Source: Flavobacterium flevense
GTDB taxonomy: Bacteria; Bacteroidota; Bacteroidia; Flavobacteriales; Flavobacteriaceae
NCBI RefSeq assembly: GCF_900142775.1
Contig: NZ_FRCC01000004.1
Coordinates: forward strand, 248,001-312,000
DNA length: 64,000 nt
Direction: 5' to 3'
Positions 9,533-19,092 of this stretch are shown piece by piece. The number at the start of each line of letters is the position of its first letter. Within the stretch, counting starts at the first letter, position 1. The notes under the pieces were generated by a model that was not told where the DNA came from, ran no database searches, and was given only the letters and a program-made list of their open reading frames with translations. A program made the position numbers and the translations under genes.

Positions 9533-10039
9533 TTAAGGTAAAATTCTATTGAGCTGGGTAAAAGTTTTTTCGTAGTAAGCTTCTTTGGTTGAGGAAATTA
9601 TGACACCTCTGGAAGTGGAAGAGTGAATAAACTGCAATTCATCATCTTTAGTTTCTGTAATGATGCCCACATGGTTGATTTTATTTCGATTATTAGTTTT
9701 AAAAAAGATTAAATCTCCTTTTTGAGCTTTCGAAATATTTTTTCCCAGATCAATCCCCACTTTAGATTGCTCAGCAGAACTTCTCGGGAGTTTGATATCA
9801 TATTGATTAAAAGTCGAAAAAACCAATCCTGAACAATCAAAACCTGACTTTGTTGTTCCGGCATATTTGTATGGAGCACCCAGATTTTTAGATGCCGTTT
9901 TGATTATTTTTTCCGCCAGATGGAGGTTGTTGTTTTTCTCTTTTTTGCCGGTTGCTACAGCGGTAGATTTACAGGAAGTAAAGATAATTGATGAAATAAT
10001 GAAATAAAATAACGGTTTTAAAAGGCTTTTGTTACGCAT
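9533..10039 (-). CDS. NlpC/P60 (C40) peptidase lipoprotein
   Basis: The 168-residue protein begins with a lipoprotein signal ending at FTSC (lipid-anchored Cys23). The NlpC/P60 domain carries Cys69 in GFDCSGLV, His123 in INHVGI and a third polar residue, probably His139 in FIHSSTS. The family cuts peptide bonds in peptidoglycan stems (often D-Glu-gamma-diaminopimelate). It overlaps the end of lpxB by 8 bases on the same strand, so the two are almost surely co-transcribed. Confidence 0.9.
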   Translation of the reverse strand: MRNKSLLKPLFYFIISSIIFTSCKSTAVATGKKEKNNNLHLAEKIIKTASKNLGAPYKYAGTTKSGFDCSGLVFSTFNQYDIKLPRSSAEQSKVGIDLGKNISKAQKGDLIFFKTNNRNKINHVGIITETKDDELQFIHSSTSRGVIISSTKEAYYEKTFTQLNRILP

Positions 10040-11147
10040 TTAAATGGGCAATAATTAATTGAGCTGTTTTTTCACTTGCACCGGTTCCGCCTAACTTTTG
10101 TTCTAATATATCGTATTTAGCCAGCAGTTTTTGACGGTATTGGGAATCCAGTATTTTAGTTAACTCCTTTTTTATGTTTTTAGTATTGCAGTTGTCCTGA
10201 ATTAATTCGGTTACTACTTCTTCATCCATAATTAAGTTAACTAATGAGATGTATTTTAAGGTAATAATGCGTTTTGCGATTTGGTACGAAATCCAGCTTC
10301 CTTTATAACAAACCACTTCCGGAACTTTAAAAAGTGCTGTTTCTAATGTTGCAGTGCCTGAGGTAACTAATGCTGCATGAGCAATTTTAAGTAAATCATA
10401 CGTTTTATTTGAGATAAAGCGGATGTTTTTTTTAGTAATAAAATTTTCGTAAAAAGAAAATTCCTGACTGGGAGCTCCTGCAATTACAAACTGATAATTC
10501 GGAAAATCATCTACTACGCTAAGCATCACCGAAAGCATTTTAGTGATTTCCTGTTTTCGGCTTCCCGGTAGTAAAGCAATAATCGGTTTTTCGCTTAAAT
10601 TGTTTTCAGTTCTAAAAGTAGCAGGTTCTATTGGCTTCTGATTTTGAATGGCATCAATAAGCGGATGTCCCACAAAATCTACCGGATAATGATGTTTGTC
10701 TTCGTAAAAGTTTTTTTCGAAAGGCAAAATCACATACATTTTGTCTACATCTCTTTTAATCGCTTTGATTCTGTTTTCTTTCCAGGCCCATATTTGGGGC
10801 GAAATGTAATAGTGTGTTTTAATTCCTTTTTCTTTAGCCCATTGCGCTATACGCATATTAAAACCCGGATAATCAATAAAAATAATAACATCAGGCTGGA
10901 ATTGCTGAATATCTTCTTTGCAAAATTTAATATTGTTTAAAATAGTTTTTAAATTAAACAGCACCTCTATAAATCCCATAAATGCTAATTCACGATAATG
11001 TTTTACTAAAGTTCCACCGGTATTTTGCATTAAATCACCACCCCAAAACCGGATTTCAGCACTGGAATCTTCTTTAAAAATAGCTTTCATTAAATTAGAA
11101 CCATGTAAATCACCTGATGCCTCTCCGGCTATAATGTAGTATTTCAT
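10032..11147 (-). CDS. lpxB: Lipid-A-disaccharide synthase
   Basis: The 371-residue peripheral inner-membrane enzyme begins MKYYIIAGEASGDLHGSNL, the conserved LpxB start, and contains PDVIIFIDYPGFN and the sugar-nucleotide-binding LLPGSRKQEI segment. LpxB (GT19) joins UDP-2,3-diacylglucosamine and lipid X to form the lipid A disaccharide. Length is typical. A TAATTTTG box (minus strand, 11177-11184) lies about 30 bases upstream. It is followed by the overlapping NlpC/P60 lipoprotein and preceded by surE, a common order in flavobacteria. Confidence 0.96.
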   Translation of the reverse strand: MKYYIIAGEASGDLHGSNLMKAIFKEDSSAEIRFWGGDLMQNTGGTLVKHYRELAFMGFIEVLFNLKTILNNIKFCKEDIQQFQPDVIIFIDYPGFNMRIAQWAKEKGIKTHYYISPQIWAWKENRIKAIKRDVDKMYVILPFEKNFYEDKHHYPVDFVGHPLIDAIQNQKPIEPATFRTENNLSEKPIIALLPGSRKQEITKMLSVMLSVVDDFPNYQFVIAGAPSQEFSFYENFITKKNIRFISNKTYDLLKIAHAALVTSGTATLETALFKVPEVVCYKGSWISYQIAKRIITLKYISLVNLIMDEEVVTELIQDNCNTKNIKKELTKILDSQYRQKLLAKYDILEQKLGGTGASEKTAQLIIAHLNA

Positions 11148-11176
11148 TGTATGCTGCTTGTTTTAAAATCAGTATC

Positions 11177-11184
11177 CAAAATTA
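11177..11184 (-). promoter_or_regulatory. Promoter -7 box of lpxB
   Basis: TAATTTTG on the minus strand matches TAnnTTTG and sits 30 bases before the lpxB start codon, which suggests lpxB does not depend on surE transcription. Confidence 0.5.
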
Positions 11185-11233
11185 ACCATTCCATGTTGAG
11201 GAATCAAATAAAGAGCCGCTTTTAAGTTTTAAT

Positions 11234-12013
11234 TTATTCGTTCCAGTTCCAGGTATTGAGTTGTTTTGTGGCATGGTATGCGGTTAAATCAAACTGAACC
11301 GGAACAATGGAAATGTATCCGTTGTTTAAAGCCCACTCATCAGTGTCTTCACCCTGATCCGGATTTGTAAATTCGCCCGACAACCAGTAGTAATCGCGTC
11401 CCTGTGGAGTTTCTCTTTTATGAAATTTTGCTGCCCAGAAAGCTTTCGCCTGACGGCAAATTTTAATCCCTTTAATGTCTTTTTGTTTTAGTTTTGGAAA
11501 ATTTACATTCAAAACGACATCTTTTGGTAATTTGTTTTTTAGGGTTTCTAAAGTTATTTTTCGAATAAAAGGTTTGATTTCTTCAAAGTTGGCATTCCAG
11601 TTAAAGTCGGAAAGTGAAAATCCTATCGCCGGAATTCCTTCTATTCCGGCTTCAATTACCGCACTCATTGTTCCTGAATAGATCACATTTATAGAAGAAT
11701 TAGAGCCGTGATTGACTCCGGAAACACATAAATCAGGTTTTCTTTTAAGGATTTCTTTTACGGCTATTTTTACACAATCAACAGGGGTTCCTGAACAGCT
11801 GTAAACAGTAACAGGATCATTTTCTGTTGAAATTTTGTTTAAATATAAAGTTTCACTCATGGTAATAGCATGAGCCATTCCGCTTTGCGGTTTGTCAGGT
11901 GCCACTACTACAATGTCGCCAATTTCTGCCATGACAGCCATTAAAGCATTGATTCCGGGAGCTGTAACACCATCATCATTAGTGATTAAAATCAGGGGTT
12001 TGTTTTTAGTCAT
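11234..12013 (-). CDS. surE: 5'/3'-nucleotidase SurE
   Basis: The 259-residue cytosolic phosphatase begins with ILITNDDGVTAPGI (metal ligands Asp13, Asp14) and contains SGTPVDCVK and SGVNHGSN, all SurE hallmarks. SurE removes phosphate from nucleoside 5'- and 3'-monophosphates using a divalent metal. Length is normal. It is divergent from the tail-specific protease gene, with 184 bases between. Confidence 0.95.
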   Translation of the reverse strand: MTKNKPLILITNDDGVTAPGINALMAVMAEIGDIVVVAPDKPQSGMAHAITMSETLYLNKISTENDPVTVYSCSGTPVDCVKIAVKEILKRKPDLCVSGVNHGSNSSINVIYSGTMSAVIEAGIEGIPAIGFSLSDFNWNANFEEIKPFIRKITLETLKNKLPKDVVLNVNFPKLKQKDIKGIKICRQAKAFWAAKFHKRETPQGRDYYWLSGEFTNPDQGEDTDEWALNNGYISIVPVQFDLTAYHATKQLNTWNWNE

Positions 12014-12197
12014 GGTTGTAGTAGTTTGTTAAACAAAAGTTCTCAAAAAGAAATATTTTAAACAAAGTAAATAAAATTTATTTAGTTGCATGATTATTGC
12101 TATTGTAAAAAAAACATTTTTATATCTTTAACAAAAAATTAGGGAAGCCTTATAATCCTTGGCATAGTTTTTCCCGTAACTTAGTTTAAAAATTTGG

Positions 12198-14468
12198 ATG
12201 AATACTATTATTAGTCTTATGAAGAGAAATTATAAATTACTTCTTGCCGTTGTTATTTTATCGGTAACATTGTTTGCTTTTAAAATGAAATCGGCTTCTG
12301 AAACCGACCCCGATAAAGATAAATTGCTTTTAGAATTATTAACATTTGTAATAGAAAAAGGACATTATGATCCTGCTGCTATTGATGATACTTTTTCTAA
12401 AGGAGTTTATAAAGATTATATTCAGGCTTTAGATCCTTCAAAACGTTTCTTTCTGCAATCGGATATTGATGAATTTTCAAAATACGAATTAGAACTTGAT
12501 GACGAATTGATCAATAAAGACCTGACATTTTTTACTTTGTCTTATGAACGTCTGATGCAACGAATGAAAGAAAGTCAGGGATTGTATAAAGAGATTTTAA
12601 AATCACCATTTGATTTTACTATTGATGAGAGTTTTAATACCGATTATGAAAAAGCACCTTATGCTAAAAATGAAGCAGAATTAAAAGAACGCTGGAGAAA
12701 ACAATTAAAGTTAACCACGCTTTCGTCATTGACAGATAAATTAAAAATTCAGGAGAATAAAGGAAAGGTTTCTAAAGATGAAGTTGCCATTCCGGGAAAT
12801 CCATTAGAGGAAGAGGAAACAGCTAAAGTGGATGAAAAAGAAACAGCAGCAGACAGTAAACCTAAATCTTTTGAAGAATTAGAAAAAGAAACTCGTGAGA
12901 ATACCTCTAAATCTCTTGATGAGTACTTTGGGTTTATGAAAGATTTGGATAGAAATGACTGGTTTTCTGTTTATATCAATTCCATTACCGCTCGTTTTGA
13001 TCCGCATACCAATTATTTTGCACCGGAGGAAAAAGAGCGTTTTGATGTAAGTATCAGCGGAACTTTAGAAGGTATTGGTGCGCGTTTACAAAAGAAAAAC
13101 GATTATACTGAAATTTCTGAATTGATTTCAGGAGGACCGGCCTGGAGAGGAAAACAACTTGAGGCAGGAGATGTGATTATGAAAGTAGCTCAGGGAAATG
13201 GTCAGCCGGTAGATGTAGTGGGGATGCGTCTTGATGATGTGGTTAAAAAAATCAAAGGACCAAAAGGGACTGAAGTGCGTTTGACCATCAAAAAAGTAGA
13301 CGGAACTATTAAGGTGATTTCGATAATCAGAGATATTGTTGAAATTGAAGAAACCTATGCTAAATCCAGTATTGTTAACAAAAACGGACTGAAATACGGT
13401 GTGATTTATTTGCCTAAATTCTACATCAATTTTGAAAATAAAGAAGGCAGAGATGCCGGAAAAGATATTGCTTTAGAAGTAGAACGCCTTAAACAAGCTA
13501 AGGTTGATGGTATCGTTCTGGATGTTCGTGATGATGGAGGAGGATCTTTGTCTACTGTGGTAGATATTGCAGGATTGTTTATTGAGCAGGGTCCTATTGT
13601 CCAAATAAAATCAGCAGGCAGAAAAAAAGAGGTTTTATACGACAGGGATAAAAAGATAGAATGGGACGGGCCATTAGTAATTATGGTGAATAGTTTTTCT
13701 GCTTCGGCTTCTGAGATTTTAGCTGCCGCTATTCAGGATTACAAACGTGGAGTAATTATTGGTAGTAAACAAACTTATGGTAAAGGAACGGTACAAAATG
13801 TGATCGATTTAAATCAGTTTGTACGTAGTAATGAATTAGGAGATTTAGGAGCGCTTAAAACCACTACTCAAAAATTCTACAGAATTAATGGTGGTTCTAC
13901 ACAATTAGAAGGTGTAAGCAGTGATGTGGTAATGCCGGACAGATATTCTTACCTGAAAATGGGCGAACGCGATGTAGAAAATGCAATGCCTTGGGACAAG
14001 ATAGATCCTGCTGATTATTCAGTTTGGAATAATAACAGCAATTTTGCTAAGGCTATTTTACATAGTAAACAGCGTATTGCTGCTAACCCACAATTTAAAT
14101 TAATTGAGGAAAATGCAAAATGGATTGATACCCGAAGTGAAGAAAATGAGTACAGCCTGAATATTGATAAGTTTAAAAAGGCTCAAAGCGCTATTGAAGA
14201 AAAAGCTAAAAAATACAAGCCCATCTTTGATTACAAAAATGATCTGAAATTTACTTCTTTACCTTATGAAACGGAACAAATGAGTAAGGATAATGTTTTG
14301 AAAGAGAAGAGAGATCGTTGGCACGAGAGTTTAGCTAAGGATATTTATGTAGAAGAAGCTTTGAATGTCCTGGATGATTTACAAACTAAAGTTAGTTTGA
14401 ACAAAACAAACAAAACCCCTCTTCCTGCCAATAAACTGAAAAAAGAAAAATTGGCTAAAACAAATTAG
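12198..14468 (+). CDS. prc: Carboxy-terminal (tail-specific) processing protease, S41
   Basis: This 756-residue protein has an N-terminal hydrophobic export segment, a charged helical region, a PDZ domain (about residues 280-370, with GIGARLQKKNDYTEI) and an S41 catalytic core. NSFSASASEI places the likely nucleophile at Ser503 and YGKGTVQ the general base at Lys529. A C-terminal DUF3340-like tail follows. Prc/Tsp proteases degrade or trim periplasmic proteins from their C-terminus and affect cell-wall enzymes. The start could also be ATG 12219 (MKRNYKLLLAV), which gives a tidier signal sequence. A TATCTTTA box near 12123 may be the promoter. Confidence 0.93.
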   Translation: MNTIISLMKRNYKLLLAVVILSVTLFAFKMKSASETDPDKDKLLLELLTFVIEKGHYDPAAIDDTFSKGVYKDYIQALDPSKRFFLQSDIDEFSKYELELDDELINKDLTFFTLSYERLMQRMKESQGLYKEILKSPFDFTIDESFNTDYEKAPYAKNEAELKERWRKQLKLTTLSSLTDKLKIQENKGKVSKDEVAIPGNPLEEEETAKVDEKETAADSKPKSFEELEKETRENTSKSLDEYFGFMKDLDRNDWFSVYINSITARFDPHTNYFAPEEKERFDVSISGTLEGIGARLQKKNDYTEISELISGGPAWRGKQLEAGDVIMKVAQGNGQPVDVVGMRLDDVVKKIKGPKGTEVRLTIKKVDGTIKVISIIRDIVEIEETYAKSSIVNKNGLKYGVIYLPKFYINFENKEGRDAGKDIALEVERLKQAKVDGIVLDVRDDGGGSLSTVVDIAGLFIEQGPIVQIKSAGRKKEVLYDRDKKIEWDGPLVIMVNSFSASASEILAAAIQDYKRGVIIGSKQTYGKGTVQNVIDLNQFVRSNELGDLGALKTTTQKFYRINGGSTQLEGVSSDVVMPDRYSYLKMGERDVENAMPWDKIDPADYSVWNNNSNFAKAILHSKQRIAANPQFKLIEENAKWIDTRSEENEYSLNIDKFKKAQSAIEEKAKKYKPIFDYKNDLKFTSLPYETEQMSKDNVLKEKRDRWHESLAKDIYVEEALNVLDDLQTKVSLNKTNKTPLPANKLKKEKLAKTN

Positions 14469-14490
14469 ATACAATAATAGTAATGATAAG

Positions 14491-14526
14491 AACGCTTTGG
14501 GAATTTTAGTTTCCAGAGCGTTTTTT
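14491..14526 (+). terminator. Intrinsic terminator of the protease gene
   Basis: AACGCTTTGGGAA pairs with TTTCCAGAGCGTT (one internal mismatch), followed by six T. It lies 23 bases after the stop codon. Confidence 0.85.
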
Positions 14527-14548
14527 ATTGGAATACAAGTTTAGGTTT

Positions 14549-15379
14549 ATGAATAAGAAATTTATTTTAGGAGTTATTGTTTTTGGATTTGTTCTTATTT
14601 CCTGTAAAGAAGTAAGCTGGAAAGATATACTTGATTTGCAAAATGCTGCTATTCCGGCTGTTAATCCTGATGAAGATAAATCGTCAGTATCCGTTAAGGA
14701 TTTGAGTTTTTATTTGCCTTCATCCACTACTTCCCAAATTGTAAAACACGATTATTTTACGTTGTCTTACAATGAAAATGCAGAGCAGGCTGAATGGGTT
14801 GCTTATGAATTAAAGAAAAGTTATATTAAGAACAATGATTTTAAACGTCCTTATTTTATTGAAGATCCTAAGGTAATAACTAAATCAGCCGATTGGAGGA
14901 ATTATAAAAAGTCAGGTTTTGATAAAGGTCATTTGTGTCCCGCTGCCGATATGGAGTTTGATATTAATGCCTATAATGATACTTTTTATACTTCGAATAT
15001 AAGTCCGCAAAATCATGATTTTAATGCCGGAATCTGGAACAGATTAGAACAGAAAATTCGTTTTTGGGCAGTAAAAAATGATGGGTTGATTGTGGTTACA
15101 GGAGGGGTGTTAAAAGGAAGTTCAAAGTCTATTGGAACAGAAAAAGTAATTGTTCCCAATCATTTTTATAAAATTCTTTTAAGTCCTTCTAAAGGAAATT
15201 ATAAGATGCTGGCTTTTTTAGTTCCCAATGAAAAAAGCAGTAAGCCTATATTTAATTATGTAGTTTCGGTTGATGCATTAGAAACGATGACAGGGATTGA
15301 TTTCTTCCCAAAATTAGAAGATAAGACAGAAAATGAGTTGGAAAAAAGCGTAAATCTTAATTCCTGGCTGGCTAAATAA
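14549..15379 (+). CDS. DNA/RNA non-specific endonuclease, lipoprotein
   Basis: I use ATG 14549 rather than an in-frame TTG at 14528, because it gives a clean lipoprotein signal (MNKKFILGVIVFGFVLISC). The product is 276 residues. The beta-beta-alpha-metal nuclease motif is DKGHLCPAADM with catalytic His128; the classical DRGH is DKGH here. A metal-ligand Asn is expected in NISPQNHDFNAGIW. NUC1/EndA-family enzymes cut DNA and RNA without sequence preference. Surface anchoring suggests nutrient recovery from, or defence against, extracellular nucleic acids. Confidence 0.92.
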   Translation: MNKKFILGVIVFGFVLISCKEVSWKDILDLQNAAIPAVNPDEDKSSVSVKDLSFYLPSSTTSQIVKHDYFTLSYNENAEQAEWVAYELKKSYIKNNDFKRPYFIEDPKVITKSADWRNYKKSGFDKGHLCPAADMEFDINAYNDTFYTSNISPQNHDFNAGIWNRLEQKIRFWAVKNDGLIVVTGGVLKGSSKSIGTEKVIVPNHFYKILLSPSKGNYKMLAFLVPNEKSSKPIFNYVVSVDALETMTGIDFFPKLEDKTENELEKSVNLNSWLAK

Positions 15380-15400
15380 TTTCTCCAATTTAAAGAAGAA

Positions 15401-16633
15401 TTACCACTCATTTACTTTATTGGCATCCATTTTAAGGAAAATAAAAAGCAAAATCGTAAATCCCCATAATCCCGAACCTCCATAAGAAAAGAAAGGAAGT
15501 GGAACTCCGATAGTTGGGAAAACACCAATAACCATCGCGATATTAACAAAAAAGTGAATGAATAAAATTCCGGCGGTACAATAACCATATACCCGGCTGA
15601 ATTTAGTTTTCTGCCTTTCGGCCAAATATATAATTCTTAAAATTAAGGTTACAAAAAGCCCTACCACAACTAGTGAACCAATAAAACCCCATTCTTCCCC
15701 TACTGTGGTGAAAATATAATCAGTATGCTGTTCCGGTACAAAACCACCTTTGGTCTGCGTTCCTTCCAGAAAGCCTTTTCCAAACCAGCCTCCGGATCCA
15801 ATGGCAATTTCAGATTGGTTGGTGTTATATCCAATTCCTTTTAAGTCTACTGTTTTTCCAAGTAAAATATTAAATCGATCCCTGTGGTGTTGCTTGAATA
15901 CATTGTCAAAAACATAATCTACAGATAGTACAAATCCAGACATCAGCACAAATAGAATGCTGCTGGCAACAATATTTCTATCGGCTAATCTTGATTTAAA
16001 ATAAACAATAATAGTAGTTATTAAAGCAAATAAAATAACATATATGGGTTCGAATATCAGCGTAAATACAAATAACAGAATGGCTATGAATCCCGTCCAG
16101 ATGTACCAGGCAGGTAATCCCTCGCGATACAGAACAATAATAATCATACAATAAATTAAAGCACTTCCCGGGTCATGAGGAACGATAAGTAAGATGGGTA
16201 AGCCCAGAATACAAAGAACCTGCATTTGTCGGTTAGTGTCTTTTAAATTAATCTGACTGTCACTTAAATACTTTGCAATTGCAAGTGATGTTGCTGTTTT
16301 TACAAATTCAGAAGGCTGTATACCAAAAGAACCAAAAGAATACCAGTTTGTCTGTCCTTTTATCGTTTTACCAAAAACAAATAATCCGGCAAGAGATAAC
16401 AATCCTATTATATAGATAACACTGGCATATTTTTCATAAAATTTTCCATCGACAGCAAGAATGATAAAAATCAAAGGGATGGTCAATAAAATAAATACCA
16501 ATTGTTTCTGATACGTTTCTTCAGGAGAGGAGAGTGACGAGGAGTAGATATTCAACCATCCCATAATCACTAACGCACTATATATAATAATACATATCCA
16601 GTCAATATTTTTCTTTACACTTTGATTTTTCAT
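15401..16633 (-). CDS. rodA: Rod shape-determining protein RodA (SEDS glycosyltransferase)
   Basis: The 410-residue polytopic protein contains the SEDS motifs QPSEFVKTA, DPGSALIY and EQHTDYIFTTVGEEWGFIGS, and ends with PFFSYGGSG. RodA polymerises lipid II into glycan strands in the elongasome. It is the last gene of the mreB-C-D-PBP2-rodA cluster, 15 bases after the gene for its transpeptidase partner PBP2. Confidence 0.96.
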   Translation of the reverse strand: MKNQSVKKNIDWICIIIYSALVIMGWLNIYSSSLSSPEETYQKQLVFILLTIPLIFIILAVDGKFYEKYASVIYIIGLLSLAGLFVFGKTIKGQTNWYSFGSFGIQPSEFVKTATSLAIAKYLSDSQINLKDTNRQMQVLCILGLPILLIVPHDPGSALIYCMIIIVLYREGLPAWYIWTGFIAILLFVFTLIFEPIYVILFALITTIIVYFKSRLADRNIVASSILFVLMSGFVLSVDYVFDNVFKQHHRDRFNILLGKTVDLKGIGYNTNQSEIAIGSGGWFGKGFLEGTQTKGGFVPEQHTDYIFTTVGEEWGFIGSLVVVGLFVTLILRIIYLAERQKTKFSRVYGYCTAGILFIHFFVNIAMVIGVFPTIGVPLPFFSYGGSGLWGFTILLFIFLKMDANKVNEW

Positions 16634-16648
16634 TTGTAAAAGAATCTC

Positions 16649-18589
16649 TTAATTATTTTTTTTGGTGGTATCAGTTACCGTATTTGTTTTAGTCTCTTTG
16701 TATTTACGCAGGCTTATACTGTCTTTTGGAGTGGTTTCTATAGCACTGGCTTCATTCATCCCTCCTAATTTAGCATATTGATCTTTTAAGCTAATTCCAA
16801 GTACACGCTTTTCTAAGTCGATTCTGGTTATTTTCTTTCTCAAATATTTTTCAATCATTAAACTCGCAATTGGTCCTGCAATTCTGGATCCAAATCCACC
16901 ATTTTCTACCATGATAGCGATCGCAATTTTGGGATTGTCTTTAGGTGCAAAAGCAACAAAAATGGAGTGGTCTTCTAATTGCACTCTTTTACCTCCAATT
17001 TTAGCAAAATTTTCTGCAGTTCCTGTTTTTCCACAAATGTCAATTCCGTCTACCCGCAATGCACTTGCTGTTCCAAAATTATAAACATCAAATAATCCTT
17101 GGATGACAGGTTTAAAATATTGTTTGTCAATAGTTGTTGTATGTTTTTCCTTGAATTTTGCATCAATTCTTTCTCCCTTAATTTTTTTAATAATGTGAGG
17201 CGTATAATAATAGCCTTCATTGGCTACAGTAGCCATCATATTGGCTAATTGGATGGGTGTCATTAAAACTTCTCCTTGTCCGATAGAATTTGAAATAATT
17301 GTTTTTCCACTATAATGCCAATCAGGATATATTTTTTTATACAATTTAGAATTAGGGACTTTTCCTCTTCTTCCTGTTGGTAAATCGTACCCCATAAATT
17401 GTCCCAGTCCGAAGCTTTTGACATGATTGCTCCAAGTGTCCACAGCATAAGGTGTGTTTCTATATTTTCCAATTATACGCAAATAAACATTTGCAAAATA
17501 AGAATTGCAAGAATTGTAAATTCCATTATTCAATTGATGTGGTCCAAAACCATGACACCTCATAAATCGACCAGGAGCATAACTAAATCCGTGATGACAC
17601 ATAAAACTTGTGTGTTCATCGATAACATTTTCCTGAAGACCAACCAGTCCCGTGAGGATTTTAAATGGTGATCCGGGAGGATATTCGGCTAATAAACTTC
17701 TATCGTATAATGGATTTGCAATGGAATCACGATACAATAAAGTATAGTTTTTAGAGCGTTGTCTGCCCACTAAAATAGCTGGATCATAAGAGGGAGCGGT
17801 TACTAAAGCGAGAATTTCGCCTGTTTTAGGTTCAATTGCTACAATTCCACCTCTTTTATTAATCATCAATTGTTCGCCATAACGCTGAATTTCAGCATCA
17901 ATTGTCAGGTTAATGTCTTCTCCCGGAACGGCAATAGTATCGTATTTTCCTTCCTTGTAAGAACCTATCAGGCGATTGTATTTGTCTTTCTGGAAATATT
18001 TTACTCCTTTTATTCCACGAAGAATGTCTTCATAGTATTCTTCAACACCTTGTTTCCCTATTAAATCACCACTTTTATAATAGGGATGTTTTTCAATTAT
18101 TCGATCGTTTACCTGCGTGATGAAACCAAATATATTAGCACCAAAATCGACTTCGTAATCCCGAAGGGAACGTTTTTGGACATAGAATCCTTCAAATTTT
18201 CGAATTTTTTCCTGAAAAGCAGCATATTCGCTTTTGTTCAATTGCGGTAAAAATATTGAAGGAAGCCGCGGACTGTAGATTTTTGCTTTAGCTATTTTTT
18301 CTAAAAAATCTTCTTTAGTAACATCTAGTAACTTACAAAATTCTAAAGTATCCAGATTTTTTATTTCTCTGGGAATCACCATGATATCATAAGAAGGCTG
18401 ATTGGCAACTAAGAGTTTTCCGTTTCGGTCATAAATGTATCCTCGTTCCGGATAGTCATATTGTATTTTAATAGCATTATTCTCCGATTTTAATTTGAAA
18501 GTATCATTGATAACCTGCAAATAAAAAATCCGAATCAGGAGCAAGGATGCTGCAATAATAATAATAGAAGGCAGCAGAAGTTTTCTCAT
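16649..18589 (-). CDS. mrdA: Penicillin-binding protein 2 (elongation transpeptidase)
   Basis: The 646-residue class B PBP has one N-terminal membrane helix, a dimerisation/pedestal domain, and the transpeptidase motifs Ser307-x-x-Lys310 (GSPFK), Ser360-x-Asn362 (SCN) and Lys521-Thr-Gly (KTGTAE). Between the first two lies a Cys/His cluster (MCHHG near 331 and RCHGFGPH near 345), matching the region where E. coli PBP2 binds zinc. It cross-links new side-wall peptidoglycan with RodA. The start overlaps the mreD stop by 4 bases, implying coupled translation. Confidence 0.96.
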   Translation of the reverse strand: MRKLLLPSIIIIAASLLLIRIFYLQVINDTFKLKSENNAIKIQYDYPERGYIYDRNGKLLVANQPSYDIMVIPREIKNLDTLEFCKLLDVTKEDFLEKIAKAKIYSPRLPSIFLPQLNKSEYAAFQEKIRKFEGFYVQKRSLRDYEVDFGANIFGFITQVNDRIIEKHPYYKSGDLIGKQGVEEYYEDILRGIKGVKYFQKDKYNRLIGSYKEGKYDTIAVPGEDINLTIDAEIQRYGEQLMINKRGGIVAIEPKTGEILALVTAPSYDPAILVGRQRSKNYTLLYRDSIANPLYDRSLLAEYPPGSPFKILTGLVGLQENVIDEHTSFMCHHGFSYAPGRFMRCHGFGPHQLNNGIYNSCNSYFANVYLRIIGKYRNTPYAVDTWSNHVKSFGLGQFMGYDLPTGRRGKVPNSKLYKKIYPDWHYSGKTIISNSIGQGEVLMTPIQLANMMATVANEGYYYTPHIIKKIKGERIDAKFKEKHTTTIDKQYFKPVIQGLFDVYNFGTASALRVDGIDICGKTGTAENFAKIGGKRVQLEDHSIFVAFAPKDNPKIAIAIMVENGGFGSRIAGPIASLMIEKYLRKKITRIDLEKRVLGISLKDQYAKLGGMNEASAIETTPKDSISLRKYKETKTNTVTDTTKKNN

Positions 18590-19092
18590 CGTTTGTTGGG
18601 CTTAATAAGATATATTATAATAATACAACTAATTATTGTAAATACGGTACTCAGTAAGGTTCTTATTAGGATGTCCCAAATGAAACTAACCTGAAATGCC
18701 TCTAAAATAAACAGGGTAAAATGATGGATTACCACTGCTAGGAGAATGAATGAAAACCTTTCTGGTGTTAATGATTCGTTCAGTTTAATGGTTTGGTATT
18801 CATAACTGACACCAAAAGCGAATTTAAAAAGATAAGGTCTGTAAAAAGCTAAAATAAGGCAGGCCGTAGCATGAATTCCACCCGAATTAGAGAAGAAATC
18901 CATTGTTAATCCTAATAAAAAACTGCTTATTAATAAAGAGGGTTTATTAGAATTTACAGGATATAAAATAATAAATAATATGTAAGGTAAAGGCATTATG
19001 TAACCTAAGAAAGTCATATTGTCAAATATGATAATCTGAACGGCTAATAATAAAATAAACCGAAAAATATTGACTAACAAAGTGCTATTCAT
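18586..19092 (-). CDS. mreD: Rod shape-determining protein MreD
   Basis: The 168-residue inner-membrane protein has five or so hydrophobic segments and little else conserved, as is usual for MreD. Identification leans on its place between mreC and PBP2, with 8-base and 4-base overlaps respectively. MreD links MreC to the elongasome. Length is normal. Confidence 0.88.
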   Translation of the reverse strand: MNSTLLVNIFRFILLLAVQIIIFDNMTFLGYIMPLPYILFIILYPVNSNKPSLLISSFLLGLTMDFFSNSGGIHATACLILAFYRPYLFKFAFGVSYEYQTIKLNESLTPERFSFILLAVVIHHFTLFILEAFQVSFIWDILIRTLLSTVFTIISCIIIIYLIKPNKR